Positions 47,411 to 57,201 of a DNA stretch of 64,000 nt are shown here, piece by piece. A program made the position numbers and the translations under genes. Below the pieces are notes generated by a model. It did no database searches. It saw only the letters and a program-made list of their open reading frames with translations, and was not told the origin of the DNA. The DNA lies in assembly GCF_000768345.1 (NCBI RefSeq), contig NZ_AVPS01000001.1:186001-250000 (forward strand). The letters run 5' to 3'. Source of the stretch: Lysobacter concretionis Ko07 = DSM 16239. GTDB taxonomy: Bacteria > Pseudomonadota > Gammaproteobacteria > Xanthomonadales > Xanthomonadaceae. Within the stretch, counting starts at the first letter, position 1. Every line of letters begins with the position of its first letter.

Positions 47411-48298
47411 ATGAGCACACCAGTCGAGGACTTCCTGTCCCATCTGGCGGTGGAGCGGAGGATGTCGCCGCACACGCTCGACGCGTACCGGCGTGACCTG
47501 ACCGCGCTGGCGCAGTGGGCGGACGCGCAGCAACTGGATCTGGTCGGCCTGCAAACCGAATCGCTGCGCGCATTCATCGCCGCCGAGCACCGCCGCAAGC
47601 TGTCGCCCAAAAGCCTCCAGCGACGCCTGTCCGCGTGCCGGAGTTTCTACGGCTGGCTGCTGAAGCACGGCCGCATCGAGGCCAGCCCGGCCGCCGCGAT
47701 CCGTGCCCCGAAAGCGCCGAGAAAACTGCCGCAGGTGCTCGACGCCGACGAGGTCAAGGTGCTGGTCGAGGTGCCCACCGACGCGCCGTTGGGCCTGCGC
47801 GACCGCGCATTGCTGGAGCTGTTCTATTCCTCCGGCCTGCGCCTGGGCGAGCTGTGTGCCCTGCGCTGGCATGATCTCGATCTGGACGACGGCCTGGTCA
47901 CCGTGCTCGGCAAGGGCGGCAAGCAGCGCAGCGTGCCGCTGGGCTCGTTCGCCCGCGCGGCATTGGCCGAATGGCGCGCCTCCACCGGCGCCGCCAACGA
48001 CAGCCCGGTATTCCCCGGCCGCAACGGCCCGATCACCCCGCGCGCGGTGCAGTACCGCCTGGGTCAGCTGGCCCTGCGGCAAGGCCTTTCCAAACGCGTC
48101 CACCCGCACATGCTCCGCCACAGTTTCGCCAGCCACATCCTGGAGTCCTCCGGCGACCTGCGTGGCGTGCAGGAACTGCTCGGCCACGCCGATATTGCGA
48201 CCACCCAGATCTACACCCACCTCGACTTCCAGCACCTGGCCAGCGTTTACGACGCGACCCATCCGCGCGCGAAGCGGAAGTCTGCGGACGAAGACTGA
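47411..48298 (+). CDS. xerC: Tyrosine recombinase XerC
   Basis: It resolves chromosome dimers at dif together with XerD. The 295-residue protein has an N-terminal SAM-like domain (about 1-95) and a catalytic domain with Arg144 (GLRLGEL), Lys168 (GKGGKQR), His233 and Arg236 (HPHMLRHSF), His259 (LGHADIATT) and nucleophile Tyr268 (IYTHLD). ATG 47411 is two codons inside a GTG frame at 47405. The position after dapF and DUF484 is the conserved xerC locus. Confidence 0.96.
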   Translation: MSTPVEDFLSHLAVERRMSPHTLDAYRRDLTALAQWADAQQLDLVGLQTESLRAFIAAEHRRKLSPKSLQRRLSACRSFYGWLLKHGRIEASPAAAIRAPKAPRKLPQVLDADEVKVLVEVPTDAPLGLRDRALLELFYSSGLRLGELCALRWHDLDLDDGLVTVLGKGGKQRSVPLGSFARAALAEWRASTGAANDSPVFPGRNGPITPRAVQYRLGQLALRQGLSKRVHPHMLRHSFASHILESSGDLRGVQELLGHADIATTQIYTHLDFQHLASVYDATHPRAKRKSADED

Positions 48299-48313
48299 AC
48301 AAAGTTACGCGCG

Positions 48314-48380
48314 GCGAGCCGGGCATCCGGCTCAAGTTGCTCAACGGATATCCGCCTGGTTGAACCGGGCTCCCACTTCG
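48314..48380 (+). repeat. Hairpin repeat, copy C (degenerate)
   Basis: An imperfect stem (GAGCCGGGCATCCGGCTCA near 48315 with TGAACCGGGCTCCC near 48361) encloses AGTTGCTCAACGGATATCCG and CCTGGTTG, related to the loop of the two better copies at 48438 and 48616. Confidence 0.5.
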
Positions 48381-48437
48381 CTCTGAAGGGAACGTCGAGG
48401 CTCGTTGTATGACATCGACGCTGATGCCGCGTGGACA

Positions 48438-48506
48438 GGTCGTGCCGGGTATCCATTCCAGTCGCTCCCCGATACTCGCTTGGTGGAATGGACACCCGGC
48501 ACGACC
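48438..48506 (+). repeat. Hairpin repeat, copy A
   Basis: Arms 48438-48460 and 48484-48506 pair at 22 of 23 positions (GGTCGTGCCGGGT.. / ..ACCCGGCACGACC). The loop reads CAGTCGCTCCCCGATACTCG and then CTTGGTG, 27 nt counting the closing pairs. Confidence 0.85.
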
Positions 48507-48615
48507 TCCGCAGAAATGTCGCACGACGCGACAGGAGCAGCCCGCAGTCCGGAGTGCGGCAATCCGTCGCAGCAGATCAGCACCTGGCTCCAACAACCGC
48601 CCTGAACGCAGGTAG

Positions 48616-48682
48616 CGGCCGTCGGGTGCCGTTTTCACCAAGCGAATATCGTGGAGCGACTGAAAACGGCACCCGATGGCCG
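48616..48682 (-). repeat. Hairpin repeat, copy B (inverted orientation)
   Basis: Arms 48616-48635 and 48663-48682 pair at 19 of 20 positions. Read on the minus strand, the 27-nt loop (48636-48662) matches copy A at 25 of 27 positions although the stem sequences differ. Confidence 0.85.
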
Positions 48683-48710
48683 CCCCCAATCTGTATCCGC
48701 CGCTACCGTC

Positions 48711-48776
<66 letters not shown>

Positions 48777-48855
48777 GCCTCCAGGCAGCAACACCCCCCA
48801 ACCTTGAACCCGCCGCCCGCGAACCCCACCTCTTGCGGACACCAACGGAGGCCAC

Positions 48856-49407
48856 ATGGACCCCAGCCAGAACCCCCACGTGTTCCACGCCACCACCATC
48901 GTCTCGGTGCGTCGCGACGGCCGCGTTGCCATCGCCGGCGACGGCCAGGTGACACTCGGCAACACGGTGATGAAATCCAACGCCCGCAAGGTGCGCCGGC
49001 TCGGCCGCGACGGCCAGGTCATCGCCGGTTTCGCCGGCGCCGCCGCCGATGCCTTCACCCTGTTCGAAGTCTTCGAAGCCAAGCTCGAAAAGCACGGCCA
49101 ACTGACCCGCGCCGCCGTCGAGATGGCCAAGGACTGGCGCACCGAACGCCGCTTCGGAAAGCTCGAAGCCCTGCTGGTCGTCGCCGACAAGGAGACCTCG
49201 CTGGTCATCAGCGGCACCGGCGACGTGATCGAGTCCGACGACGGCATCCTCGCGATCGGCTCCGGCGGCATGTTCGCCCTGTCCGCCGCGCGCGCGCTGA
49301 TGGCGCACTCCCAACTGGACGCCAAAGCCATCGCCACCGAAGCCATCAACATCGCCGGCGATGTCTGTATCTACACCAACCGCAACGTCGTGGTGGAAGA
49401 ACTGTGA
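48856..49407 (+). CDS. hslV: ATP-dependent protease HslUV, peptidase subunit HslV
   Basis: A proteasome-like threonine protease that forms double hexamer rings with HslU. The protein is 183 residues. The catalytic Thr corresponds to Thr13 in [13 protein letters not shown], preceded by a 12-residue leader, whereas E. coli HslV begins MTTIVSVRR. Other blocks are [15 protein letters not shown] and [26 protein letters not shown] ribosome site precedes ATG 48856. It is followed by hslU after 2 bp. Confidence 0.96.
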   Translation: MDPSQNPHVFHATTIVSVRRDGRVAIAGDGQVTLGNTVMKSNARKVRRLGRDGQVIAGFAGAAADAFTLFEVFEAKLEKHGQLTRAAVEMAKDWRTERRFGKLEALLVVADKETSLVISGTGDVIESDDGILAIGSGGMFALSAARALMAHSQLDAKAIATEAINIAGDVCIYTNRNVVVEEL

Positions 49408-49409
49408 GC

Positions 49410-50789
<1,380 letters not shown>

Positions 50790-50813
50790 CCGTCGACCAA
50801 CGAGGAGACTTTC

Positions 50814-51761
50814 ATGGGATTGCTGGTTGACGGTGAGTGGCAGGACAAGTGGTACGACACGGCCGGTGACGGCAAGTTCCGGCGCGAGGAAGCGGGCTTC
50901 CGCGACTGGCTGAGCGCCGACGGCGGCCCGGGTCCGGATGGGCAGGCCGGCCATCGCGCCGAGCCCGGCCGCTACCGGCTGTACGTCAGCTACGCCTGCC
51001 CATGGGCGCATCGCACCTTGATCGTGCGCGTGCTGAAGGGACTGGAGGATCTGGTGCCGGTCTCGGCCGTGCACTGGCGGATGCGCGACCATGGCTGGAC
51101 TTTCGAGGACGCCCCCGGTGTCATCCCCGACCCGGTGATGGGCGCGATGTACATGCACCAGCTGTATGCCCGTGCCCGCCCCGGCATGACCGGCCGGGTG
51201 ACGGTGCCGCTGCTGTGGGACCAGGCCACGGACACGATCGTCAACAACGAATCGTCCGAGATCATCCGCATGTTCAACACCGCCTATGACGGGCTGGGCG
51301 CGAAGCCGAGCAACTTCTATCCCGAGGCATTGCGGGGGCAGATCGACGCGATCAACACCCGCGTCTATCGGGACGTCAACAACGGCGTGTACCGCGCCGG
51401 CTTCGCGACCACCCAGGCCGCCTACGAAGAGGCCGTGCGGCCCCTGTTCGACACCCTCGACTGGCTGGAGTCGCGACTGGCGGCAGAGCATTGGCTGGTC
51501 GGTAGCCGGCTGACCGAGGCGGACATCCGCCTGTTCACCACTCTGGTGCGCTTCGATGCCGTCTACCACGGCCACTTCAAATGCAACCTGCGACGGATCG
51601 CCGACTACCCCGCACTGCACGCATTCACCGCGCGGATGATGGAACTTCCCGGCGTCCGCGATACGGTGCACTTCGACCACATCAAGCGGCATTACTACGA
51701 GAGTCATCCGACCATCAACCCGACCGGCATCGTGCCGCTGGGGCCGGTGGAGATGTATTAG
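50814..51761 (+). CDS. Glutathionyl-hydroquinone reductase (YqjG/PcpF-like GST)
   Basis: A 315-residue Xi-class glutathione transferase that reduces glutathionyl-hydroquinones. The thioredoxin-like domain has catalytic Cys62 in YACPWAHR; NNESSEIIRMFN binds glutathione; the helical domain contains GSRLTEADIRLFTTLVRFDAVY; NPTGIVPLGP closes the protein. It follows hslU by 24 bp and has an AACGAGGAGA ribosome site; it may be co-transcribed. Confidence 0.94.
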   Translation: MGLLVDGEWQDKWYDTAGDGKFRREEAGFRDWLSADGGPGPDGQAGHRAEPGRYRLYVSYACPWAHRTLIVRVLKGLEDLVPVSAVHWRMRDHGWTFEDAPGVIPDPVMGAMYMHQLYARARPGMTGRVTVPLLWDQATDTIVNNESSEIIRMFNTAYDGLGAKPSNFYPEALRGQIDAINTRVYRDVNNGVYRAGFATTQAAYEEAVRPLFDTLDWLESRLAAEHWLVGSRLTEADIRLFTTLVRFDAVYHGHFKCNLRRIADYPALHAFTARMMELPGVRDTVHFDHIKRHYYESHPTINPTGIVPLGPVEMY

Positions 51762-51778
51762 GCGGCTCGCGTCTGATC

Positions 51779-51802
51779 GTCATCCCCGCGAAGGCGTGGA
51801 TC
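51779..51802. repeat. Short repeat, second copy of GTCATCCCCGCGAAGGCG
   Basis: Shares GTCATCCCCGCGAAGGCG with 47284. Here the 3' half is GTGGATCC, so the palindrome is less perfect. Confidence 0.6.
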
Positions 51803-52023
51803 CATGCCGTTAGAGGCGCCCGGTAGCCCCTCTACACATTGGGAGCGGCACGCGACGCGATCTCACCCAGGAGATGTCGTTGGCGGTATGAAGGCGCTGC
51901 CGGTCTATCGCGGTGACGGCGCATTGAAAGCATTTCCGCAACCACCTGGGAGCAGGCGGTTCCACAAGCCACTGTTTTCACGCTGATTTAGCGTAAGTCC
52001 GGCAATGCTGCAGCGCAAGATGC

Positions 52024-52050
52024 ACAACTGTATTGTTTGTGTACAGTTGT
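52024..52050. promoter_or_regulatory. Inverted repeat, possible operator of the secreted-protein gene
   Basis: ACAACTGTA (52024-52032) and TACAGTTGT (52042-52050) are perfect inverted 9-mers with a 9-nt spacer, 127 bp before the start codon at 52177. The regulator is unknown; the nearest regulator gene is the TetR/FabR-like one at 53696. Confidence 0.5.
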
Positions 52051-52176
52051 CCTTGAGCGGCCACAAGCCATTGTCCGGTGCCTGCCACAGGGGGGTATTT
52101 CAGGTCGGTCCCGGGATCGGTTGCTCATGTTGTTCGGGTTTTCTTATCCAGCGAAACAACCTCGGGGAATACCGAT

Positions 52177-53616
52177 ATGAAATACAAAGGAATGTTCGTG
52201 GGAGGCATCGCGATGGCCATTGCAATGGCCTTTGCGGGTAACGCCGCCGCCGCTCCCTCTGATGGAGCCCAACTGTCCAATGGCAAGATCAAGTTCTTCC
52301 TGGCCGATCCGGAGCTCGGGTTGGCCGGTGTCTACAACGCCAATGGGGTCGATCTCTACTTCGAAGCCCGCCGGTCGGTGGACGAAGTGAGCGGCGCGCC
52401 GGGTGCGCTCAGCCTCCGGGTGGTGGACGGCGAGGCGCGCACCGTGGCGCTTGGCGGCGAGTCGTATGCCACGAACTGGGTTCCACAGCAGGGAGAGTTC
52501 ACAGCCAGGGAGGGCTTTTCCTATGCGCGATCACTGACCGGACTGGGCAAGGCGCTGGAGGCCGCCGATCTGCATGTGTCGTTGTCGGCCGAGAAATCCG
52601 GTCTGGCCGACCTCGCCCGGCAGGCGTCGACCACGTCGGCGGGCAGCTACCCCGCCCGTGCCACCGAGCGCATGCGGGCGTCGTTCACTCCCGATGTCAT
52701 GCAGGTGGTCGACTTCTATCGGCAATCGGCAAGGGACATCCAGATGACCCGTACCCGCGACGGCATGCTGGAGGCGAAGCTGGGCAACGGCATCGCGTTC
52801 GTGAGCTCGCAGCAGTTTGTCGTCGACGAGCCGGATCCGGTGACGGGTGAGATGGGTCGTATCGACGCCTACTCGATGGTGAAGGCCGTCGACGGTTACG
52901 TCTTGGCCAGCGAGCTGGGCGGCGATCTGGTACCGGAGGGCTGGGCGGATGAGATGGAACTCGAGACCGCGCGGGACCCGGATGCCATCGCGGCGGACTT
53001 CGGTCGTGCGGCAACGGCGTTGAATGCTCTGGCATATAACTCCGGCTCGACTTCGGGCGTGACGCTGGGCAATCCGGCCGAACTGGCGGCGATGCACCGC
53101 TTGGCGCAGACGATGGTGACCCACCTGTTGCCGGTGCGCGACACCACACCTCAGCCGCTACTGGGTGGGCCGGACAACCAGATTGCCGCCGGTGGCCGTT
53201 ATCAGACCTATATCCAGGTCTGGAGCAAACCGTTCGTGCTTATCGCCCAACACTCGGGAACCCGCGTTGGCCATTGGCTTTACAACAGCACCACGTCCAG
53301 CGTTAAAACGCATGCGGGCTGGCGCAGTTTCTGTAACCACGGTACCTGCGCCACCGTGTCTCCAATGACGCACAGGTGCACCTATACCGGGCCGCGCCTG
53401 ACCTATTACCGCCGTCCAACCATCCGGACAGACGCGGGTGGACATACCTGCTCAACGCAGTACAACGTGTTCAGCACGGCGGGTGGCCACAACTGCCACG
53501 ACGATTCATCGGTGCAGGTCCGTGCGGTGCGCGGGCAGTCCTACAGCACCACCGGCGGGCGCTGCGGTAACGATGGGTACTTCTCGGGCTACGCGCCCAG
53601 CTGCGGCGTGCAGTAA
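52177..53616 (+). CDS. Secreted cysteine-rich protein of unknown function
   Basis: Not recognised. It is 479 residues with a clear signal peptide (GGIAMAIAMAFAGNAAAA, cut before PSDG). Residues 27-325 lack cysteine and look like a globular or helical region. The C-terminal third is Gly/Ser/Thr/Tyr-rich with about eight cysteines (FCNHGTCATVSP, RCTYTGPR, HTCSTQYNV, NCHDDSS, RCGNDGYFSG, SCGVQ), suggesting a disulfide-bonded surface or substrate-binding domain. A CTCGGGGAA ribosome site is present. No protease motif was seen. Confidence 0.6.
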   Translation: MKYKGMFVGGIAMAIAMAFAGNAAAAPSDGAQLSNGKIKFFLADPELGLAGVYNANGVDLYFEARRSVDEVSGAPGALSLRVVDGEARTVALGGESYATNWVPQQGEFTAREGFSYARSLTGLGKALEAADLHVSLSAEKSGLADLARQASTTSAGSYPARATERMRASFTPDVMQVVDFYRQSARDIQMTRTRDGMLEAKLGNGIAFVSSQQFVVDEPDPVTGEMGRIDAYSMVKAVDGYVLASELGGDLVPEGWADEMELETARDPDAIAADFGRAATALNALAYNSGSTSGVTLGNPAELAAMHRLAQTMVTHLLPVRDTTPQPLLGGPDNQIAAGGRYQTYIQVWSKPFVLIAQHSGTRVGHWLYNSTTSSVKTHAGWRSFCNHGTCATVSPMTHRCTYTGPRLTYYRRPTIRTDAGGHTCSTQYNVFSTAGGHNCHDDSSVQVRAVRGQSYSTTGGRCGNDGYFSGYAPSCGVQ

Positions 53617-53623
53617 CTGACGT

Positions 53624-53649
53624 CACCCCGGCGCTGACGCGTCGGGGTG
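53624..53649 (+). terminator. Terminator-like hairpin after the secreted-protein gene
   Basis: CACCCCG (53624-53630) pairs with CGGGGTG (53643-53649), followed only by TTTGG. A second perfect hairpin, CGCCGGAC-ATTG-GTCCGGCG at 53673-53692, lies just before the convergent regulator gene and may serve it. Confidence 0.6.
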
Positions 53650-53695
53650 TTTGGCTCTTGTTGAAATGGCAGCGCCGGACATTGGTCCGGCGTTG

Positions 53696-54376
53696 TCATT
53701 TGGCCTGCGGATGCATCCGCTGCGCGCCAACGACGATCATCTTGACCATCGTGGTCAGCTGGTCGATCTGCTCCGGGTCGCTCGAGCGCGGGAGGTCGAT
53801 CGCGCTGCCGCCAACCGCAAACACCAGGCGGGTAATGGCACGGGCCACCAGTTCAGGTTCGTGCAGCGGTATGCCGCTACTTGTTGCCAGGCGGATGAGG
53901 TCTTCTTGCAGCTCCTCCTCGAAGAAGCTGAGCTGCCGATCGACCGCCTGCTTGTATGCGTTCGAGCCGGCCAGACCCTCGCGCAGCAGCAGGTGCAGGT
54001 ACCTGTCGTCGGCGCGCAGGCGGTCAAAGAAGGCCTCCACCGAGCTGCGGACCACGCCGCGCCCCGTGCTCGCGCGATTGCGCGCCTGGCCGATGATCGT
54101 GCGCAACGAGCTGCCGGCCCGATCGATCAAGACCACCGCCAGTTCGTCGATATCGCGGAAATGACGATAGAAGCTGTTGGGGGCGATGTTCGCCTCGCGC
54201 GCCACCTCGCGCAGACCCAGCGTGGAAACGCTGCGGTTCGGCCCAAGCAGTGCGAGCGCGGCAGTGAGCAGATCCTCGCGCGTGATCGAAGGCCGACGAC
54301 CAAGGCGGGACGGGGAGGCGGGTTGGGAGTGGGGCACGAATGACGCCGGCATCGCAGATGGGATCGCGCCCATCAT
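53696..54376 (-). CDS. TetR family regulator, FabR/DesT-like
   Basis: A TetR repressor of about 226 residues. The DNA-binding block LREVAREANIAPNSFYRHFRD and following IDELAVVLIDRAG match FabR of E. coli almost word for word; FabR represses unsaturated fatty-acid synthesis in response to acyl-CoA/ACP. The C-terminal domain has LHLLLREGLAGSNAYKQAV. The start is uncertain: ATGs at 54376, 54373 and 54352 all lack strong ribosome sites. No desaturase or fab gene adjoins it here. It lies 110 bp after the restriction gene, same direction. Confidence 0.85.
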   Translation of the reverse strand: MMGAIPSAMPASFVPHSQPASPSRLGRRPSITREDLLTAALALLGPNRSVSTLGLREVAREANIAPNSFYRHFRDIDELAVVLIDRAGSSLRTIIGQARNRASTGRGVVRSSVEAFFDRLRADDRYLHLLLREGLAGSNAYKQAVDRQLSFFEEELQEDLIRLATSSGIPLHEPELVARAITRLVFAVGGSAIDLPRSSDPEQIDQLTTMVKMIVVGAQRMHPQAK

Positions 54377-54486
54377 GACGCAAAGCGGGATGGTTCTCTC
54401 GCTATTTGCGGCACTGCGGCCCAGATCGGTGGGCAACTGGTTTGACTACGTCGCGCTTTCACTCGCTACGGCGACCGAGGCGTTCG

Positions 54487-57201
54487 CTAATCACGTCGAT
54501 CGGATGAATGATTGCTACCTCCCCGGGTTGGGATTTGTGGGGCGGCCGGCGTGCCGTTTGTAGGGTCACCTTGCAGGCCCTTGCTGGCGATACGCGTTCC
54601 AGCCTCCTTGATCGCATCCCAATCGCCTCGCTCGACCCAGGCGAATGCGCAGTTCTTGCTGCGACGTTCCCACAGCTGGCCGATGCGCTTTTTCTCCTGG
54701 CTGTCGCCGGCATCGGCGAGGTGGCCACCCTTGTATTCCACCGCGACGATGCCGCCGTTCTCCAGTCCGACGAGGAAATCCGGATAGAAGCGATCCGACG
54801 CCGTCTGCAATGAGAACGAGGTCGGCTTGCGCTCGACGTTCCGTATCCACCATGCAACGCCGGGCAACTGGTTCGCGATGTACTCGGCGCACTCGAACTC
54901 CTCGCCCCGATCCTTGAGGTTGCCGATCACCGGGAAGAAGTGCCGCTTCAGCGGGATCAGGCCGGTATACGGCGTGTCGTAGGCGTAGCGGCCCTGCTTG
55001 ATCAGCAGCGCCTTGTCGTCTGAGGTCTGGAAGCGGAATTCGTCGCTGAGCAGGGCATCAAACACCGTCTGCTTGGCGACTTTCAAGCCTGCGACCAGCT
55101 TCCGCTCCACCGCGCCGCGCAGGCGGTATTTGCGATAAGCCAGTTCGGCGATGGTGAACTGCGGTTGGCGTCGTTCGAGCAGCCACGTCACCACCGCATT
55201 GATCCAGGCCACCTTCTGGTCGCGGTCGGCGTAGGGGAAGTGGATGTTGGCATCGAGCCAGTGCACCAGTTCGGTCGCGCTCCAGTCGTCCTCCACCGAG
55301 AACAGCGCCAGTTGACTGTCCAGCCGGTCGTAGATGCCGCACTCCACTTTTTCCAGCTCGGAGATCGAGAGTTGCGCGCGGCGCATGGCTTCAAGGTCAT
55401 GGGCGAACTCGCCTTCGGTCAGCTCCGGATCGAAGCTGTCGATCTCCCAATCCGCGTCCAGCAACGCGGTCTCATTGAATATCCCGAAGAAGCTGCCCTG
55501 TTTCAGGACAAGCTGCGGGATCCGTGCTTCCTCACCACGTTCGGCTGGCGTCCGCTCCGCAGGCGATGGCGAAATCCGGGCCGCCAGCGCGGCATCCAGT
55601 CCGTGCTGTACTGCCATCGCAGCACTCGATAGGGAGAAGGTCGCGGCAATCTTCCGGATGTCCTGTGCTGTCGTGTCGCCCTTGATCGTCAGCGTGCCGG
55701 TCTCAGGGGATACCTCCACGCGCTTGCGCAGCGAGGCGGACAGGTTGGCGATCGCGTCCGGGTCGGGCAGCACGACGGCGTTGTCCGCTTCCGGGAGCGG
55801 CACGGTCACGTCCTGCGAAAACACGTTGCCGGTTGATACCACGTCATCCGGCAACCGGATCAGCTGCTTCGTGTCCAACCGCTCGAAGCCGCTTTGTACC
55901 AGTCCATCGCGCAGCCCCTGCACGGTGGCGGCCAGTTCGCTGGACACCACGTAGGCGTAGCTGCGGTTCAAGCTCTCGTGCTGCTTGCGCTTCACGCTCG
56001 GCATGCGCAGCACGCGGCCGAGTATCTGCTCCACCGCCGTGGCCGAGGTCGTGTTGCGGAAGGTGAACAGCACATAGGCGTTGGGGCAATCCCAGCCTTC
56101 GCGCAGCTTGTCGACGGTGATGATGAATTGCGGATAGTCCGGGTCGCCAACGCGCTTGCCGGACAGCTCGTCCAGCTCGCCGGTGGCGATGGCGATGGAC
56201 TCGGCCGGAACCTGGAAGTCGGCGATCAGGTGCTGCTTCACCACGTCCGGAGTGAAGGTTGCCGTGTGCGCGCTCCTGCGTTCGGCCTGGATCAGCATCA
56301 CGACCGGATGGATGATTTCGCCGGTCTGCGCGGTTTCAGCGGCGGCGTCCTGCTCCAGCGCACGCAGCCGCGCGATGGCCTCGGTCAGGGTGACACGCCA
56401 TTCCGCGTGCACGGCCAGTTCCAGCGGCAGCTTGAGCATGTCCTCGCCCTGCAGGGTGGAGGCGGACACGCTGCGCAGGACGTTGGATGGATGGTGGTTG
56501 CGGTCTGGCGTGGCAGTCAGTTCCAGTACACAGCTCGGGCCGAGCTTCACCAGCGTTTCCATCGCCAGCGGCGCGCCCTGACTGTGTGCTTCGTCGACCA
56601 CGATGAAGGGGCGGCGCATACGGATGACATCCACCAGCGACTGTTCGCCGCGCAGTTGCTCCGGCACATCGGTGAAGTGCGCCATCAGGCTGCCGTTCTG
56701 GCGGTTTACGCGCAGGCCCTCGGCGCTTTCGCGCTTGAATGACTGCATTGTGGTGACGACGATGGTTGGCGCGGTATCCAGCGTGGCCGGTTGGACGGAC
56801 AGGGCCTGGTCGATATTCAGGACGTTGACGCCACCGAACAGCGAGCGCATGTCTTCGTAAAGCAACTCGCCCGGCGTGGTCAGCGCATACAGCGTCTGTT
56901 CGCGGATGGGATCCGAAGGCACCAGCCAGATCACCAGCGGAAAGTCTGCCGACAGGAAAGTACGACGCACGCAATCGATCGCCTGTCCGGCCAGCCGGGT
57001 CTTGCCGCCACCCGTCGGCACGCGCAGGCAGACATAGGGAACGGACGCCGCGTCGGGCAGCGGGTGATACGGAAGCGAATGGCCGAAGGCCTGCAGCGTG
57101 CTTTCGGCGAAGGCCCGCGCCGGGTCGCCCAGTTCACGGGTACGCGACAGGAAGGACTCGTAGTCGTCGAGCAGGCGTTGCTGATAGTCCTTCAGGCCCA
57201 C
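54487..57201 (-). CDS. Type III restriction endonuclease, Res subunit
   Basis: A 904-residue superfamily 2 translocase plus nuclease. Walker A PTGGGKT is at 62-68, DEAH at 203-206, TATP at 229-232, and the helicase motif VI QILGRVLRMP near residue 420. The C-terminal nuclease shows YPDFLVG and EYKGG (about 807-826), a PD-(D/E)XK site. The start is taken as GTG 57201, which overlaps the mod stop by 10 bp and has GAGAGA upstream. It works as a complex with Mod, cutting when two inversely oriented unmethylated sites occur. Confidence 0.92.
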   Translation of the reverse strand: MGLKDYQQRLLDDYESFLSRTRELGDPARAFAESTLQAFGHSLPYHPLPDAASVPYVCLRVPTGGGKTRLAGQAIDCVRRTFLSADFPLVIWLVPSDPIREQTLYALTTPGELLYEDMRSLFGGVNVLNIDQALSVQPATLDTAPTIVVTTMQSFKRESAEGLRVNRQNGSLMAHFTDVPEQLRGEQSLVDVIRMRRPFIVVDEAHSQGAPLAMETLVKLGPSCVLELTATPDRNHHPSNVLRSVSASTLQGEDMLKLPLELAVHAEWRVTLTEAIARLRALEQDAAAETAQTGEIIHPVVMLIQAERRSAHTATFTPDVVKQHLIADFQVPAESIAIATGELDELSGKRVGDPDYPQFIITVDKLREGWDCPNAYVLFTFRNTTSATAVEQILGRVLRMPSVKRKQHESLNRSYAYVVSSELAATVQGLRDGLVQSGFERLDTKQLIRLPDDVVSTGNVFSQDVTVPLPEADNAVVLPDPDAIANLSASLRKRVEVSPETGTLTIKGDTTAQDIRKIAATFSLSSAAMAVQHGLDAALAARISPSPAERTPAERGEEARIPQLVLKQGSFFGIFNETALLDADWEIDSFDPELTEGEFAHDLEAMRRAQLSISELEKVECGIYDRLDSQLALFSVEDDWSATELVHWLDANIHFPYADRDQKVAWINAVVTWLLERRQPQFTIAELAYRKYRLRGAVERKLVAGLKVAKQTVFDALLSDEFRFQTSDDKALLIKQGRYAYDTPYTGLIPLKRHFFPVIGNLKDRGEEFECAEYIANQLPGVAWWIRNVERKPTSFSLQTASDRFYPDFLVGLENGGIVAVEYKGGHLADAGDSQEKKRIGQLWERRSKNCAFAWVERGDWDAIKEAGTRIASKGLQGDPTNGTPAAPQIPTRGGSNHSSDRRD

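Larger units (their letters stand above)
51762..52176. other. Gene-free stretch before the cysteine-rich secreted protein
   Basis: 415 bp with no gene seen. It contains a GTCATCCCCGCGAAGGCG repeat (51779) like the one at 47284, and an inverted repeat at 52024 close to the next gene. Confidence 0.6.
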
